A DNA stretch of 64,000 nt from DAIDJD01 sp035485275 (GTDB lineage Bacteria; Oederibacteriota; JAJYGY01; DAIDJD01), in contig DATHOE010000044.1 in the NCBI GenBank assembly GCA_035485275.1, positions 1-64,000 of the forward strand, written 5' to 3'. The translations under genes and the position numbers were made by a program. The notes beneath the pieces were generated by a model. It was not told the DNA's origin and ran no database searches. It was given only the letters and a program-made list of their open reading frames with translations. Every line of letters begins with the position of its first letter. Position 1 is the stretch's first letter. Below are positions 6,782-15,388 of the stretch, in pieces.

Positions 6782-7648
6782 CTAAGAGATTCTACGGTCG
6801 ACCACCATTTCACTGCGTTTGAACGTGGCGGCGTATTGTTTGAGCTCCCACGCGATGTCATTGATCTGGACAAAATGGCCCAGGCCCCGGTTTTCGTTGG
6901 TGATGACCGAAAGGGTGATGGCCATGACCGCGTGGCTCGTTTCCTCGCCTTTGCGGTTTTTCAGCATAAAACGCCCTTTTTCGCGGTCTTCCTTGTCGTA
7001 GTATTGCAGGATGAGGCGGTCAAAGGACCGGATGACTTCGCCGCACACCGAGCGGAAACGGTCGGGGGTGGTCAACAAAACGAAGTCGTCGGAACCCATG
7101 TGGCCGGCGAAATCCGTCGGATTTCCAAGCTCGCGCAGCTTGTCGAAAAGCAGCAGAGCCACGAATTTAAGCAAACGGTCGCCCCGGGCGTAGCCATAGC
7201 GCTGGTTGTAGTGGCGGAAATTTTCAAGATCAACGTAGATTACCGCGATCTTTTCGCCTTCCTCAAGCCGACGCTCTATCTCCTGCTGGATGAAAAAGTT
7301 GTCCGGCAGGCCGGTAACAGGCTGCAGACGCATGGTTTTCTTGGCGTCGGCGTAAAACTGGTCCCCGGGGTCCTTCACATTGAAGGCCGTGGGATCCTGG
7401 ATCTTGCTCTTGAGCCCTTCGTCCAGCAAAAACGCGGAAGAAGTCACTAAATCGTTGATACGCAAGGCGTTTTTGTGGAGCGTTTCTTTGAGCTGAATGA
7501 TCTTCTTGATGTTGGCTTTTGTGTATTTGCGGTGCCCCGACGGCATACGCGAGGGCAAAATAAGCCCCAAGGATTCCCAATAGCGCAGGGTTCTCTCCGA
7601 CAGGCCGGTCAATTTAGCGGCCGCGCCGATGCCAACTATTTTTTCCAA
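6782..7648 (-). CDS. MerR-type HTH fused to a degenerate GGDEF domain
   Basis: Of 288 residues, the first ~70 are a MerR-family winged helix (GIGAAAKLTGLSERTLRYWE, then GHRKYTKANIKKIIQLKE). Residues ~120-285 have the diguanylate cyclase layout: VTGLPDNFFI, IAVIYVDLENFRHYNQRYGY, RGDRLLKFVA. The active-site GG[DE]EF is changed to GSDDF within GHMGSDDFVLLT, so cyclase activity is doubtful and the domain may only sense a nucleotide. I start at TTG 7648 because GGGAG lies eight bases before it and the product then begins right at the HTH. A longer ATG start (7702) would add a hydrophobic leader unsuited to a DNA-binding protein. It diverges from the penicillin-binding protein gene and may regulate that intergenic region. 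Confidence 0.8.
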   Translation of the reverse strand: MEKIVGIGAAAKLTGLSERTLRYWESLGLILPSRMPSGHRKYTKANIKKIIQLKETLHKNALRINDLVTSSAFLLDEGLKSKIQDPTAFNVKDPGDQFYADAKKTMRLQPVTGLPDNFFIQQEIERRLEEGEKIAVIYVDLENFRHYNQRYGYARGDRLLKFVALLLFDKLRELGNPTDFAGHMGSDDFVLLTTPDRFRSVCGEVIRSFDRLILQYYDKEDREKGRFMLKNRKGEETSHAVMAITLSVITNENRGLGHFVQINDIAWELKQYAATFKRSEMVVDRRIS

Positions 7649-7759
7649 GAGAAAAACTCCCAAAATAAATGCCAATACGCTGCTTGCCAAATATTTACAC
7701 ACAGCCCATTGCTTATGACAAGTGTTTTTGTAATATTCCCCGCCGGTACTTCTTGTCCC

Positions 7760-7787
7760 TCGACTCCAGCCAAAACAGTGCTATAAT
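7760..7787 (+). promoter_or_regulatory. Likely promoter of the penicillin-binding protein gene
   Basis: A perfect TATAAT (7782-7787) lies 32 bases before the ATG at 7819. The best -35 is TCGACT (7760-7765), 16 bases upstream and only 4/6 matched, so an activator may help. MerR proteins typically act at promoters with unusual spacing, and a MerR-type gene is read divergently from here. Confidence 0.55.
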
Positions 7788-7818
7788 CCAACGATTTTTC
7801 AAGCTTTTCTAAAGAGCC

Positions 7819-10080
7819 ATGCCGAATCCGCCCCCAAAACTCCCCGCGAAAACACCCAAGCCCCCCCAGGCCGCCGTTCCGGGCCCTGTGCCCCCGGCTC
7901 CGCCCCTGGAACTGGCTTCCTGGATGGAATGGCCGCGCTGGCGCAAGGTGGCAGCCGCCCTGGTGCTGGGAGCCTTCGTGGGCCTGGGGGCCCTCACCGG
8001 GCTTCTGCTGGCCTATATGCAGGACCTGCCCGTGCTTCCGGGCCCCGACAACCTCAGCCCCAGCCTGGCGACGAAGATTTATGACATCAACGGCCAGCTC
8101 ATCACCCAGCTGTCCACCGAAAACCGGACCCTGATCCGCCTCGATCAGACGCCCAAAAATTTGGTCAATGCGCTCATCGCGCTGGAGGACCGGCGTTTCT
8201 GGAGCCACTGGGGCATAGATCCGGAAGGCATCCTGCGGGCGGCCCTGGTGGACCTCAAAACTGGGCACCTGACCGAGGGGGCCTCGACCCTGACGCAGCA
8301 ATTGGCCAAGAACCTCTTCTTGACCCGGGAACGGAGTTTCTCGCGCAAAATCAAGGAAATGCTTTTCGCCTTCCAGATCGAACGGCATTTCACGAAGCAG
8401 GAAATCCTGGAGATGTACCTGAACCAGGTCTACTTCGGCAACGGGGCCTACGGGGTGGAGGCTGCCGCCCGCACCTACTTCGGCAAGCACGCCAGCGACC
8501 TGACCCTCGGGGAATGCGCCGTCCTGGCCGGGATCCCGCGCTCCCCCAACACCAACAACCCCATCAACGACCCCAAGCAGGCGCAATTCCGGCGCGACAC
8601 GGCCCTGAAAGCGATGCTCGACGAGGGCATGATCAACCAGCAGGATTACGCTGCGGCTTTGGCGGAGCCCATCACGCTCTTCCGCGCCGATCCGGCGGTG
8701 GCGGCCTATTTCGTGGACTATGTCCGCCAGCAGCTCGAAGCCACCTATGGCGCCAACGCCGTCTACAAGGGCGGGCTGTCGGTGTACACCACCCTGGACC
8801 TGCGCCTGCAGGACTACGCCCAGGGCGCCGCGGAGCGCGGGGCCCGCGCGGCCGAGCTGAAGGCCGCGCCCTTCCTGCGCAACGAGTTCGGCCTGGCGCA
8901 AAAACCCGTGCTGCAGACATCCTTCCTCGCCATGGACCCCCGCAACGGCCACATCCTCGCCATGGTGGGCGGCCGGGACTTCCAGAGCTCCCAGTTCAAC
9001 CGGGCCGTGCAGGCGCGGCGCCAGGCGGGGTCGGCGTTCAAGCCTTTCATCTACACCGCCGCCATCGAGAACGGCTTCACGGCTGCGGACACGATCGACG
9101 ACCTGCCCGTGGTGTACACCGACGACGAGGGCAAGGTGTGGAAGCCCGAAAACTTCGACAATAAATTCGCGGGGCGCGTGACCCTGCGCCGCGCGCTCTA
9201 CGAATCGCGCAACGTGGTCGCGGTCAAGCTCCTGGACAAGATCGGCATCTTCAACGCCGTCAACACGGCCTACAAAATGGGGATCACCAGCAAGCTCACC
9301 CGCAACCTGTCGCTGGCCCTGGGCACCAGCGAAGTGAGCCTGCTGGAGATGGTCAACGGCTTCTGCCCCCTGGCCAACCAGGGGGTGCGGGTCGAGCCGA
9401 TGGCGATCCTGAGCGTGCGCGATTCCAACGGGAAGGTTCTCGAGGAGAACGCCCCCAAGGCCGAGGAGGTGCTCAAACCCGCGGTGGCCTATGTGGTGAC
9501 GAACATGCTGCAGGACGTCATCGACCGCGGGACCGCCAGCAACCTGCGCACGGACAAGATCTTCACGCGCATCGCCGCGGGCAAGACCGGCACCACCAGC
9601 GATTTTTCGGACGCCTGGTTCATTGGCTACACCCCGGACCTGGTGGCGGGCTGCTGGTTCGGCTACGACGAACGCAGGCGCATCGGCAGGCTCCTGACCG
9701 GGGGCGCCATCGCCGCGCCGGTGTGGGCCGATTTCATGAACCACGCCCTGCAGAACACGCCCGACGCGCCCTTCCCCGTCCCCACCGGCGTCAAGTTCAG
9801 CACCATCTGCGCGGACAGCGGACAGCCGCCCGACGCGAACTGCAAGCGGACCATCGACGAGGCCTTCGTGGACGACGGCACGGACATCCAGCCCGTGGAA
9901 GAGGGCACCCAAGTGCCGAACATCGGCGATTTCTATGAGAACGACCTGAAGGGCCTGTCCAAGGGCGCGGCCCCGCTCACGGCCTCGGCGCGCGCCGGGA
10001 CCGCCACGTCGATCAGCCCGCCGACAAGGGCGGGCAACGGCGCCGGCGGCTACAATTCAGACGGGAGCATGGGCTTCTAG
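7819..10080 (+). CDS. Class A penicillin-binding protein (PBP1A type)
   Basis: This 753-residue bifunctional cell-wall synthase has a short Pro-rich cytoplasmic tail, one membrane anchor (~residues 52-73), a GT51 glycosyltransferase domain and a transpeptidase domain. The GT51 domain carries ALEDRRFWSHWGIDPEGI with catalytic Glu ~123, then EGASTLTQQLAKNLFL and EILEMYLNQVYFGNGAYGV. The transpeptidase has the three motifs SAFK (Ser ~405), SRN (in YESRNVVAV) and KTGTT (Lys ~589). It polymerises and cross-links peptidoglycan in the periplasm. The ~60-residue tail after the catalytic core is Gly/Ala/Ser-rich. It is alone on its strand here; upstream is the divergent MerR-GGDEF gene. Confidence 0.96.
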   Translation: MPNPPPKLPAKTPKPPQAAVPGPVPPAPPLELASWMEWPRWRKVAAALVLGAFVGLGALTGLLLAYMQDLPVLPGPDNLSPSLATKIYDINGQLITQLSTENRTLIRLDQTPKNLVNALIALEDRRFWSHWGIDPEGILRAALVDLKTGHLTEGASTLTQQLAKNLFLTRERSFSRKIKEMLFAFQIERHFTKQEILEMYLNQVYFGNGAYGVEAAARTYFGKHASDLTLGECAVLAGIPRSPNTNNPINDPKQAQFRRDTALKAMLDEGMINQQDYAAALAEPITLFRADPAVAAYFVDYVRQQLEATYGANAVYKGGLSVYTTLDLRLQDYAQGAAERGARAAELKAAPFLRNEFGLAQKPVLQTSFLAMDPRNGHILAMVGGRDFQSSQFNRAVQARRQAGSAFKPFIYTAAIENGFTAADTIDDLPVVYTDDEGKVWKPENFDNKFAGRVTLRRALYESRNVVAVKLLDKIGIFNAVNTAYKMGITSKLTRNLSLALGTSEVSLLEMVNGFCPLANQGVRVEPMAILSVRDSNGKVLEENAPKAEEVLKPAVAYVVTNMLQDVIDRGTASNLRTDKIFTRIAAGKTGTTSDFSDAWFIGYTPDLVAGCWFGYDERRRIGRLLTGGAIAAPVWADFMNHALQNTPDAPFPVPTGVKFSTICADSGQPPDANCKRTIDEAFVDDGTDIQPVEEGTQVPNIGDFYENDLKGLSKGAAPLTASARAGTATSISPPTRAGNGAGGYNSDGSMGF

Positions 10081-10102
10081 CCCGCAAGGCGCCCGTAGGG
10101 GC

Positions 10103-10321
10103 TTAAAACCTGGACCGGATGGTGTAGGTCAGGCCGCTTTTCTCGATGAACTCCGTGTCCTCGAAGATCTCGCCGGACGGGGTGCGCACTTTCCTCACGA
10201 TAATGGCCTTCAATTTGGCGGAACGCTGCCGTATCAGGGCATGGTCCGGCGACCCGGGGTCGAACAGCGCCAGGTATTCCTCAAGGGACCATTCCTTCTC
10301 TTCCATCACTTCATCGGCCAT
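10103..10321 (-). CDS. Small acidic protein, unknown function
   Basis: This 72-residue protein begins with an acidic segment (MADEVMEEKEWSLEEYLALF) and ends with a basic one (GLTYTIRSRF). I know no family for it. Coding character is good and amino-acid use is ordinary. Its ATG (10321-10319) shares two bases with the ATG of the divergent lipid kinase (10320-10322), and neither gene has a clear Shine-Dalgarno site. A start at the second Met (10306) would remove the overlap. It converges on the PBP gene with a 22-base gap. Confidence 0.55.
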   Translation of the reverse strand: MADEVMEEKEWSLEEYLALFDPGSPDHALIRQRSAKLKAIIVRKVRTPSGEIFEDTEFIEKSGLTYTIRSRF

Positions 10322-11228
10322 GACAACCAAAGCCCCCAAGGCGAAAAAGATCGTGTTCCTGATCAACCCCGGCGCCGGAAGCCGCGCCGCGTCCAAGGTG
10401 CGGCGCCTGGCGCCCACCCTGTTCCCCCAGCCCGAGTGGGCCGCCGAATTCAAGGATCTCGTGGACTGGCGGGAGATCCGGCCGCTGGCCCGGGCCGCGG
10501 CCAAGGCGGGAGCCTGGGCGGTCGTCGCCGTGGGCGGGGACGGGACCTTGAACCAGGTGGCCCAGGCCCTGCAGGGCAGCACCTGCCGCCTTGGGCTGGT
10601 ACCGGCCGGAACCGGCAACGGATACGCCCGCGCCCTCGGCATACCCCTGGACGCCCGCGGCGCCTGCGCCGTCATCGCTCTGGGCCGCGTCGCCCGCCTC
10701 GATTTCATCGCCGCGGACTCGGGGCGTGGATACGCCAACATGCTCGGCATCGGCTATGACGCCTGGATCGCATCCAGCGCCAACCGCCTGCGCTGGCTGA
10801 ACCGCTTCAGCGGATTCCTGCGCTACCTCGTCGCCGGCATCCAGTGCCTGCCGCGCCTGCGGCCCCAGGCCCTGCGCCTGACCCTGGACAAAGGCCTTGT
10901 CGTGGAAGGGCGCTTCCTCATGGTGGCCGTGGCCAATTCGCCCCAGTACGGGTTCGGCTGCACCATCGCGCCCGCGGCCCGCATGGACGACGGCTACGTG
11001 GACGTGGTCTGCGTGCCCGCGGTCGCCCCCTGGACCTTCCTGCGCAACTGCGTGCGCCTGTTCAAACGCAAGGCACTGGTGGGTGCCAGCTTCCACCGCT
11101 GCCGGGAGCTGCGCATCGAATCGCTGGAGGCCCAGCCGCTGGCGGTGCATATGGACGGCGAGCCGGGCGGAACAACGCCGGTGCGCATGACGGTCAAAGC
11201 CGGAGCGCTAAGAACCCTGGTGCCCTGA
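10320..11228 (+). CDS. Diacylglycerol/sphingosine-type lipid kinase
   Basis: This 302-residue protein of the DagK/YegS/LCB5 family phosphorylates a lipid hydroxyl with ATP. Visible motifs are the N-terminal VFLINPGAGSR nucleotide strand, VVAVGGDGTLNQV (GGDGT at 72-76), VPAGTGNGYARALGIP, and the second-domain PAARMDDGYVDVV and VHMDGEP. Length is normal (290-330). The start was placed at ATG 10320 because the family begins just before the first strand; upstream in-frame sequence is antisense to the small divergent gene. The natural substrate cannot be told from sequence. Confidence 0.9.
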   Translation: MTTKAPKAKKIVFLINPGAGSRAASKVRRLAPTLFPQPEWAAEFKDLVDWREIRPLARAAAKAGAWAVVAVGGDGTLNQVAQALQGSTCRLGLVPAGTGNGYARALGIPLDARGACAVIALGRVARLDFIAADSGRGYANMLGIGYDAWIASSANRLRWLNRFSGFLRYLVAGIQCLPRLRPQALRLTLDKGLVVEGRFLMVAVANSPQYGFGCTIAPAARMDDGYVDVVCVPAVAPWTFLRNCVRLFKRKALVGASFHRCRELRIESLEAQPLAVHMDGEPGGTTPVRMTVKAGALRTLVP

Positions 11229-11230
11229 GC

Positions 11231-11269
11231 CATTGAGCCGGCGCGCCTAGACGGCGGACCGGCTCAATG
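11231..11269. terminator. Hairpin between convergent genes
   Basis: Perfect 11-base arms (CATTGAGCCGG at 11231-11241 and its complement at 11259-11269) flank a 17-base GC-rich loop between the ends of the lipid kinase and the stalk-protein gene. The right arm includes the stalk-protein stop codon. There is no T-run, so this is a terminator-like or RNA-end-protecting hairpin rather than a classical intrinsic terminator. Confidence 0.5.
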
Positions 11270-14149
11270 CACGACCGCAAATTTCGTAATGCTTCTCACT
11301 ATGGTCGACGCAGCGTTCATCTGCCTGAACTCCAGCAGGTAGATCCCCGGGGACAGCCTTCCCGGGCTGAACACCAAAGTCCCGGAGTCGCCCGGGTCGG
11401 AGGCCTCAGCGACCTTTTGTCCCGACAAAGTGTAAATCGCCCCCGCCCCATAGTCCCCCACCGCCGGGGTATAGGCCGCTTCCAGGGGGCCCGTCCCGTT
11501 CCAGGGATCCGGGAACACGGTCACGGCCGCCGACGCATGGCCCACCGAGCTGGACACCACCTTGACCGTCTTGTTGACCACCAGGGGCTCACCCAAGGGC
11601 TGGACGTCCGTGAACTGCACCGTGTAGTCGCCCGCCGCGACGGGCTGGCCCTCCAGATTGAGCCCGTCCCAGGCCACCGGCGGATTCGTCCCCACGGTGA
11701 TGTTCAGGGGCGTGATCAATTGGCCGGTCTTGGAATCCAGGGCCATGAGCACCACGTCGCTGCTCAGGCTCAGGGTCCCGTTGCCCGATCCGGCCGTCGG
11801 CACGGGGGCGGTCCACACGATCTCCCCGGCGCTGTTGAAGATGTTGAGGCTGTTTCCCGTGGTCTGCGGGTCGATCACCTGGACCGGCTCGTTGAAGGTG
11901 GTGGTCTGGCCGAAATTGTTCTCATAGGACAGCTGGATATAGTAGCCGCCGCTGGACACAAGCTGGCCGTTGGAGTTTTCGCCTTCCCAAGCCAGGGTCC
12001 CCGCGCCGTTTGAAAGCTCGGTGTTCAGTGTCACGATGACCGACTGGACCCCCGCAAGCACCGGATTCGTGCCGACGGCCACCGAACTGGGGATGTTCAT
12101 GGCCCCGCCTTCGAACAGGACATCCACCAACTCACCCGACGAGCTGTAGACCAGCACCTTCAGGCTCACGGGCACCGGGACCGGGGTGTTCGTGATCGTG
12201 GGGCTGTCGGTGAAGGTCGAGGTCTGGGTTACGGTCGGGCTGTCCGTGAAGGTGTCGGTGGACGTAAGGGTGTCCGTCAGGGTCGGGGTGGCCGAGGGCG
12301 TGTCCGTGAGGGTGAAGGTGAAGGACTGGGTGAAGGTCGGGGTCGCCGTCGACGTGGCCGTGTCGGTGGGGGTGTCGGTAAGGGTCTGGGTCATCGAGAA
12401 CGTGGAGGTCTGCGTGGAGGTCGGCGTATCCGAGGCGGTGTCGCTCGAGGTCGGCGTATCGGTGTAGGTCGGCGTTCCGGTGGCCGTGTCGGACTCGGTG
12501 GCTGTGTCGCTTTGCGTGTCGGTCGGCGTTGCGGTGGGGCTGTCCGTCGCCGTGTCGGTCTGCGTGTCGGTCGGCGTGGCGGTGGGGCTGTCGGTCGCCG
12601 TGTCCGTGGCGGTGTAGGTGGGACTGTCCGTGGCGGTGGACGTCTGGGTCGGCGTGTCCGTCGCCGTGGGCGAATCGGTCGGGGTCTGCAGGGGCGTATT
12701 GGTGTTGGTCACCGTGGGCGAGGCGCAGGCGTTCGCCTTGATCTCGACCTGCCAGGTATCGAGGGTCTGGCCGCTGGGCGAGGGCCAGTCGTAGCTCATG
12801 CCCTGCGTCGAGCCCGCGCCGCCCGCGGTCATGGAGTCGGACCAGGTCGCGTAACCGCTGACGCTGGCGTTCACCCCGGTGGCGGTCTGGCCCACGCCGG
12901 TGCTGGTCATGCCCTCGCTGGCGATGTTCTGGTTGTTGACCATAAAGTCCATGAGCAGGCTCCCGCTGCCGTCCAGGGGAGGGCTCGTCTTGGTGAACAC
13001 GGTGTTGCCGCTGCCGGTCTCGGTGGAGAGGCCCGACACGCCGAAAGGCGAGCTCTGGGCGTTGCTGATCAGGTAAATCTGGATGATGTCGTTGGTGTTG
13101 TCGGTGTTGTTGAAGGTGACCACCAGCGGTGTGCTTCCGGCCGCCAGGCTGGCGGTGGTCATGGCGTAGATGGCCCAGGTGCCCGACGCTGACCCGGCCA
13201 TGGTCTGGGATTCCCACAGCGGCACGGGTGCGCCGCCGAAGGTCATGGAGGATACATCCTCGCCCGAGGTCGGCTCCTCGACCTCGACCAGCACGAGCGC
13301 GTCGGAGGTCGTGCTTGGGACGGTGTAGTTGTAGGTCTTCGCGCCCGCGCTGTTTCCGGGCTGTCCGTCCAGGAGGGTCGCCCCTCCCTGGAAGACGGGC
13401 GGACCGCAACCCGGGGGATAGGGCGTCCCCGTGGGAGTGGGGGACGGGGAGGCGGTGGGCGAGGGCTGTTCGACCAGGTCCACCGATTCCCTGAAATAAA
13501 GGTCCTCGTCCGTGCCGACCGTGCTGCTCGCCGGATAGTCGTATTGGTCCCCGGACGCCGAATGCGAAAGGATGGGCAAGGCCGCCCCCGTCGCCGGATT
13601 GGTCAGGGTGTGCGGATTGAACCAAAAGGTGGTCGGGTCGGCGACATCGACGGGCGTCTGGTTGAACTGGTTTCCGGTGTCCACCCATTGCGGCTGGTAC
13701 CAGTTGTAAAGGCCGTCGGTCAGGGGCGGACTGCTCCCGGTGGTGTCGTCGTACATCGTGTAGCTGGAATCCGCATCCGTGATGTAGGACATTGAGCCGT
13801 CGCTGCAAGTGATGCTGATCAGCCAATCGCAACCAAGCTGGAAGGCTTCGCTGTTTTTGTCCTCCACCGCGAAATAGTTGGAAGCGCCCGGGGCGGCGAA
13901 ATAACCGATGGGGATGCTGACCACCGCGGGCGGGTTGCCTTGGTCAAAAGCCGTGCCGTTGACGACCTCGTTGCCGTTCAGGTAAAAGACGAAGTAGTCG
14001 TCCGCCTGGTAGGTGATGGTGGCGCTCTGGGGCGTGCAGGTGCCCGCGCGCAGCGGCGTGCTGGGCGCCAGAACGGAACACAGCACCAGCACAGCGGCAA
14101 AGACCCCGCTGATCAGGCTCCCTTGGCTAATCAGGACTTTATTCGGCAC
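11264..14149 (-). CDS. Large secreted protein with Thr/Ser/Pro-rich repeat stalk
   Basis: This 961-residue exported protein starts at GTG 14149, which has GGAAGG just upstream; an ATG at 14236 lacks a site and would bury the signal peptide. A signal peptide (SGVFAAVLVLCSVLAPSTPLRA) is followed by a Cys-containing globular region with aromatic residues (to ~225), a short SPTASPSPTPTGTP linker, a second globular region (~245-470), a ~180-residue stalk of TDTPT/TDSPT repeats (474-656), and Ig-like C-terminal domains. These resemble the FlgD-like fold (VFPDPWNGTGPLEAAYTP, GAIYTLSGQKV, SPGIYLLEF). The end, ITKFAVVH, looks like a C-terminal sorting or cap strand. The stalk is probably O-glycosylated. 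The protein is likely cell-surface or released; substrate or partner unknown. Confidence 0.8.
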   Translation of the reverse strand: MPNKVLISQGSLISGVFAAVLVLCSVLAPSTPLRAGTCTPQSATITYQADDYFVFYLNGNEVVNGTAFDQGNPPAVVSIPIGYFAAPGASNYFAVEDKNSEAFQLGCDWLISITCSDGSMSYITDADSSYTMYDDTTGSSPPLTDGLYNWYQPQWVDTGNQFNQTPVDVADPTTFWFNPHTLTNPATGAALPILSHSASGDQYDYPASSTVGTDEDLYFRESVDLVEQPSPTASPSPTPTGTPYPPGCGPPVFQGGATLLDGQPGNSAGAKTYNYTVPSTTSDALVLVEVEEPTSGEDVSSMTFGGAPVPLWESQTMAGSASGTWAIYAMTTASLAAGSTPLVVTFNNTDNTNDIIQIYLISNAQSSPFGVSGLSTETGSGNTVFTKTSPPLDGSGSLLMDFMVNNQNIASEGMTSTGVGQTATGVNASVSGYATWSDSMTAGGAGSTQGMSYDWPSPSGQTLDTWQVEIKANACASPTVTNTNTPLQTPTDSPTATDTPTQTSTATDSPTYTATDTATDSPTATPTDTQTDTATDSPTATPTDTQSDTATESDTATGTPTYTDTPTSSDTASDTPTSTQTSTFSMTQTLTDTPTDTATSTATPTFTQSFTFTLTDTPSATPTLTDTLTSTDTFTDSPTVTQTSTFTDSPTITNTPVPVPVSLKVLVYSSSGELVDVLFEGGAMNIPSSVAVGTNPVLAGVQSVIVTLNTELSNGAGTLAWEGENSNGQLVSSGGYYIQLSYENNFGQTTTFNEPVQVIDPQTTGNSLNIFNSAGEIVWTAPVPTAGSGNGTLSLSSDVVLMALDSKTGQLITPLNITVGTNPPVAWDGLNLEGQPVAAGDYTVQFTDVQPLGEPLVVNKTVKVVSSSVGHASAAVTVFPDPWNGTGPLEAAYTPAVGDYGAGAIYTLSGQKVAEASDPGDSGTLVFSPGRLSPGIYLLEFRQMNAASTIVRSITKFAVVH
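12180..12725 (-). repeat. DNA repeats encoding the Thr/Ser/Pro stalk
   Basis: The region is a run of 6-base-periodic units (GTGTCN/GTCGGC on the plus strand) encoding T-D-x-P-T blocks. Within it 12505-12552 and 12553-12600 are near-identical 48-base tandem copies encoding the same 16 residues with one change (Thr to Ser). It is a likely site of replication slippage and length variation between strains, always in frame because the unit is a multiple of three. Confidence 0.85.
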
Positions 14150-14236
14150 AGTTCCCTTCCAGGTAACGCAGGCAAATTTTCCCGGGACCGGTGCCTTCAC
14201 CGCGTCCTTTTTTGGCCCCCTATCATAATCGTCCAT

Positions 14237-14432
14237 CCAGCCCTTTGTATTGTAATAAATTTGTCAGATTGTCCTATTTTTCGGAGCGCGGCCCGAGGGA
14301 GCTTTGGCCTTCTTTTTTTTGAGAATTCCGTCAGACGCAACATTTTAAGTTCCCCAGCCAGGAAAGCTCCTTATACAATGGCGCGCTTCGCGCCAAAGCC
14401 CGACACCCTTAATCCCGCCCCAGGGAGTGCGC
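14237..14432. other. Divergent intergenic region, AT-richer
   Basis: About 200 bases separate the stalk-protein gene (minus) from a membrane protein gene (plus). It is clearly less GC-rich than its surroundings, with runs of T. Possible -10 elements are TACAAT (14374-14379, plus) and another TACAAT on the minus strand near 14250, but neither has a convincing -35. No gene seen. Confidence 0.4.
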
Positions 14433-15281
14433 ATGCAGTCCACAGATCCTCGCGGCCAAAATTCGAACGCCTATTGGATGACGGCCATCGCCGGCCTCCT
14501 GATTCTGGCCCTGCACTCCATGGGGCTGGGCCTCATCGATCCCTCCATGGTGCTCAAGGCCCAGTCCTTGGCCTATGCCTTCCCTGAAACTTGGCCCTAC
14601 CTAGCGCTCGCCCTGGGCATCCTCGCGCAACGGCGCTGGGCCAGGGATCTGGCCTCGGCAACGGCCTTCCTGGCGCTGGTGGCGGCCTTGGCGGCCTTTC
14701 CGAGAACCCTGTTCTTGGACCTGGGATACGGCCTGGCCGCCGCCCACCCGGCCCAACGGGCGCCCTGGCTCGTGTTCAAGCCCCTCCTGGAACAGCAGGC
14801 TGTCTTCGCGGTCCTTTGCGCCGGAACCCTGTACGCCCTGACCCGGCCGTCCTTGGTGGTCCGCTGCGAGTCCGGTCCGAAGCAGCCGGCCTGGACAGAA
14901 AACTTGGGATTCGCCGCGTTGCTCCTTCTGAGCAGGCAATTTTTCGCCGCCGGCGAGGCCCTCAACTTGGCGCTATATAAATTCCCGGAATGGAGCTCGG
15001 GCGCCATGGCGGCCCTGGCGCTGACGGCCCTGGTCGGGCTGTGGCAACGCCGCTGGTGGGGCTGGGCGGCCATGGCCATCCAGACCCTCCTGCTCGTCAC
15101 CAGGCCCGGCCTGGCCGCGCTTTCGAAAGCCACGCTGTCCTACTACCAATTCCAGGACAAAGCGCCGTCGGCGGCCGTCCTCCTGGCTTGCGAAGCCTTC
15201 TGCCGCAGCCTGCCTGACCTGGCCGTGCAGGCCTGCCTGCTCGTGGCCCTGCTGAAATCCAGGCGGCAATTCGGGCGCTAG
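14433..15281 (+). CDS. Polytopic membrane protein, unknown function
   Basis: This 282-residue protein has about six to seven hydrophobic helices (for example residues 16-34, 52-68, 74-92, 120-138, 155-170, 185-205). The long loop between helices three and four carries a RAPWLVFKPLLEQQ segment. ATG 14433 is chosen because AGGGAG lies five bases upstream. It precedes the YkcB-like glycosyltransferase on the same strand by 107 bases; a link to that gene is possible but unproven. I recognise no family. Confidence 0.65.
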   Translation: MQSTDPRGQNSNAYWMTAIAGLLILALHSMGLGLIDPSMVLKAQSLAYAFPETWPYLALALGILAQRRWARDLASATAFLALVAALAAFPRTLFLDLGYGLAAAHPAQRAPWLVFKPLLEQQAVFAVLCAGTLYALTRPSLVVRCESGPKQPAWTENLGFAALLLLSRQFFAAGEALNLALYKFPEWSSGAMAALALTALVGLWQRRWWGWAAMAIQTLLLVTRPGLAALSKATLSYYQFQDKAPSAAVLLACEAFCRSLPDLAVQACLLVALLKSRRQFGR

Positions 15282-15388
15282 CCTGAAGACCTTTCCACCT
15301 TGTGAAGAATTGTCCGGACTTCTGCGCGGCCGACCGCCTTCGTTTAATATGACGGCCGACGCTTTCCGACGAAGCCCCAGGACGGTCC

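Noticed and set aside
12180..12725. Repeat pattern reminiscent of a CRISPR array
   Set aside because: Units are short, contiguous and in coding frame with no constant spacers; it encodes the protein stalk. No cas genes are present.
11280..12740. Plus-strand frames inside the stalk gene
   Set aside because: They are readings of the repeat DNA on the wrong strand.
15281..15388. Promoter for the YkcB-like gene (TTTAATATG near 15343)
   Set aside because: No acceptable -35 at 15-19 bases; could be read through from the upstream membrane protein.
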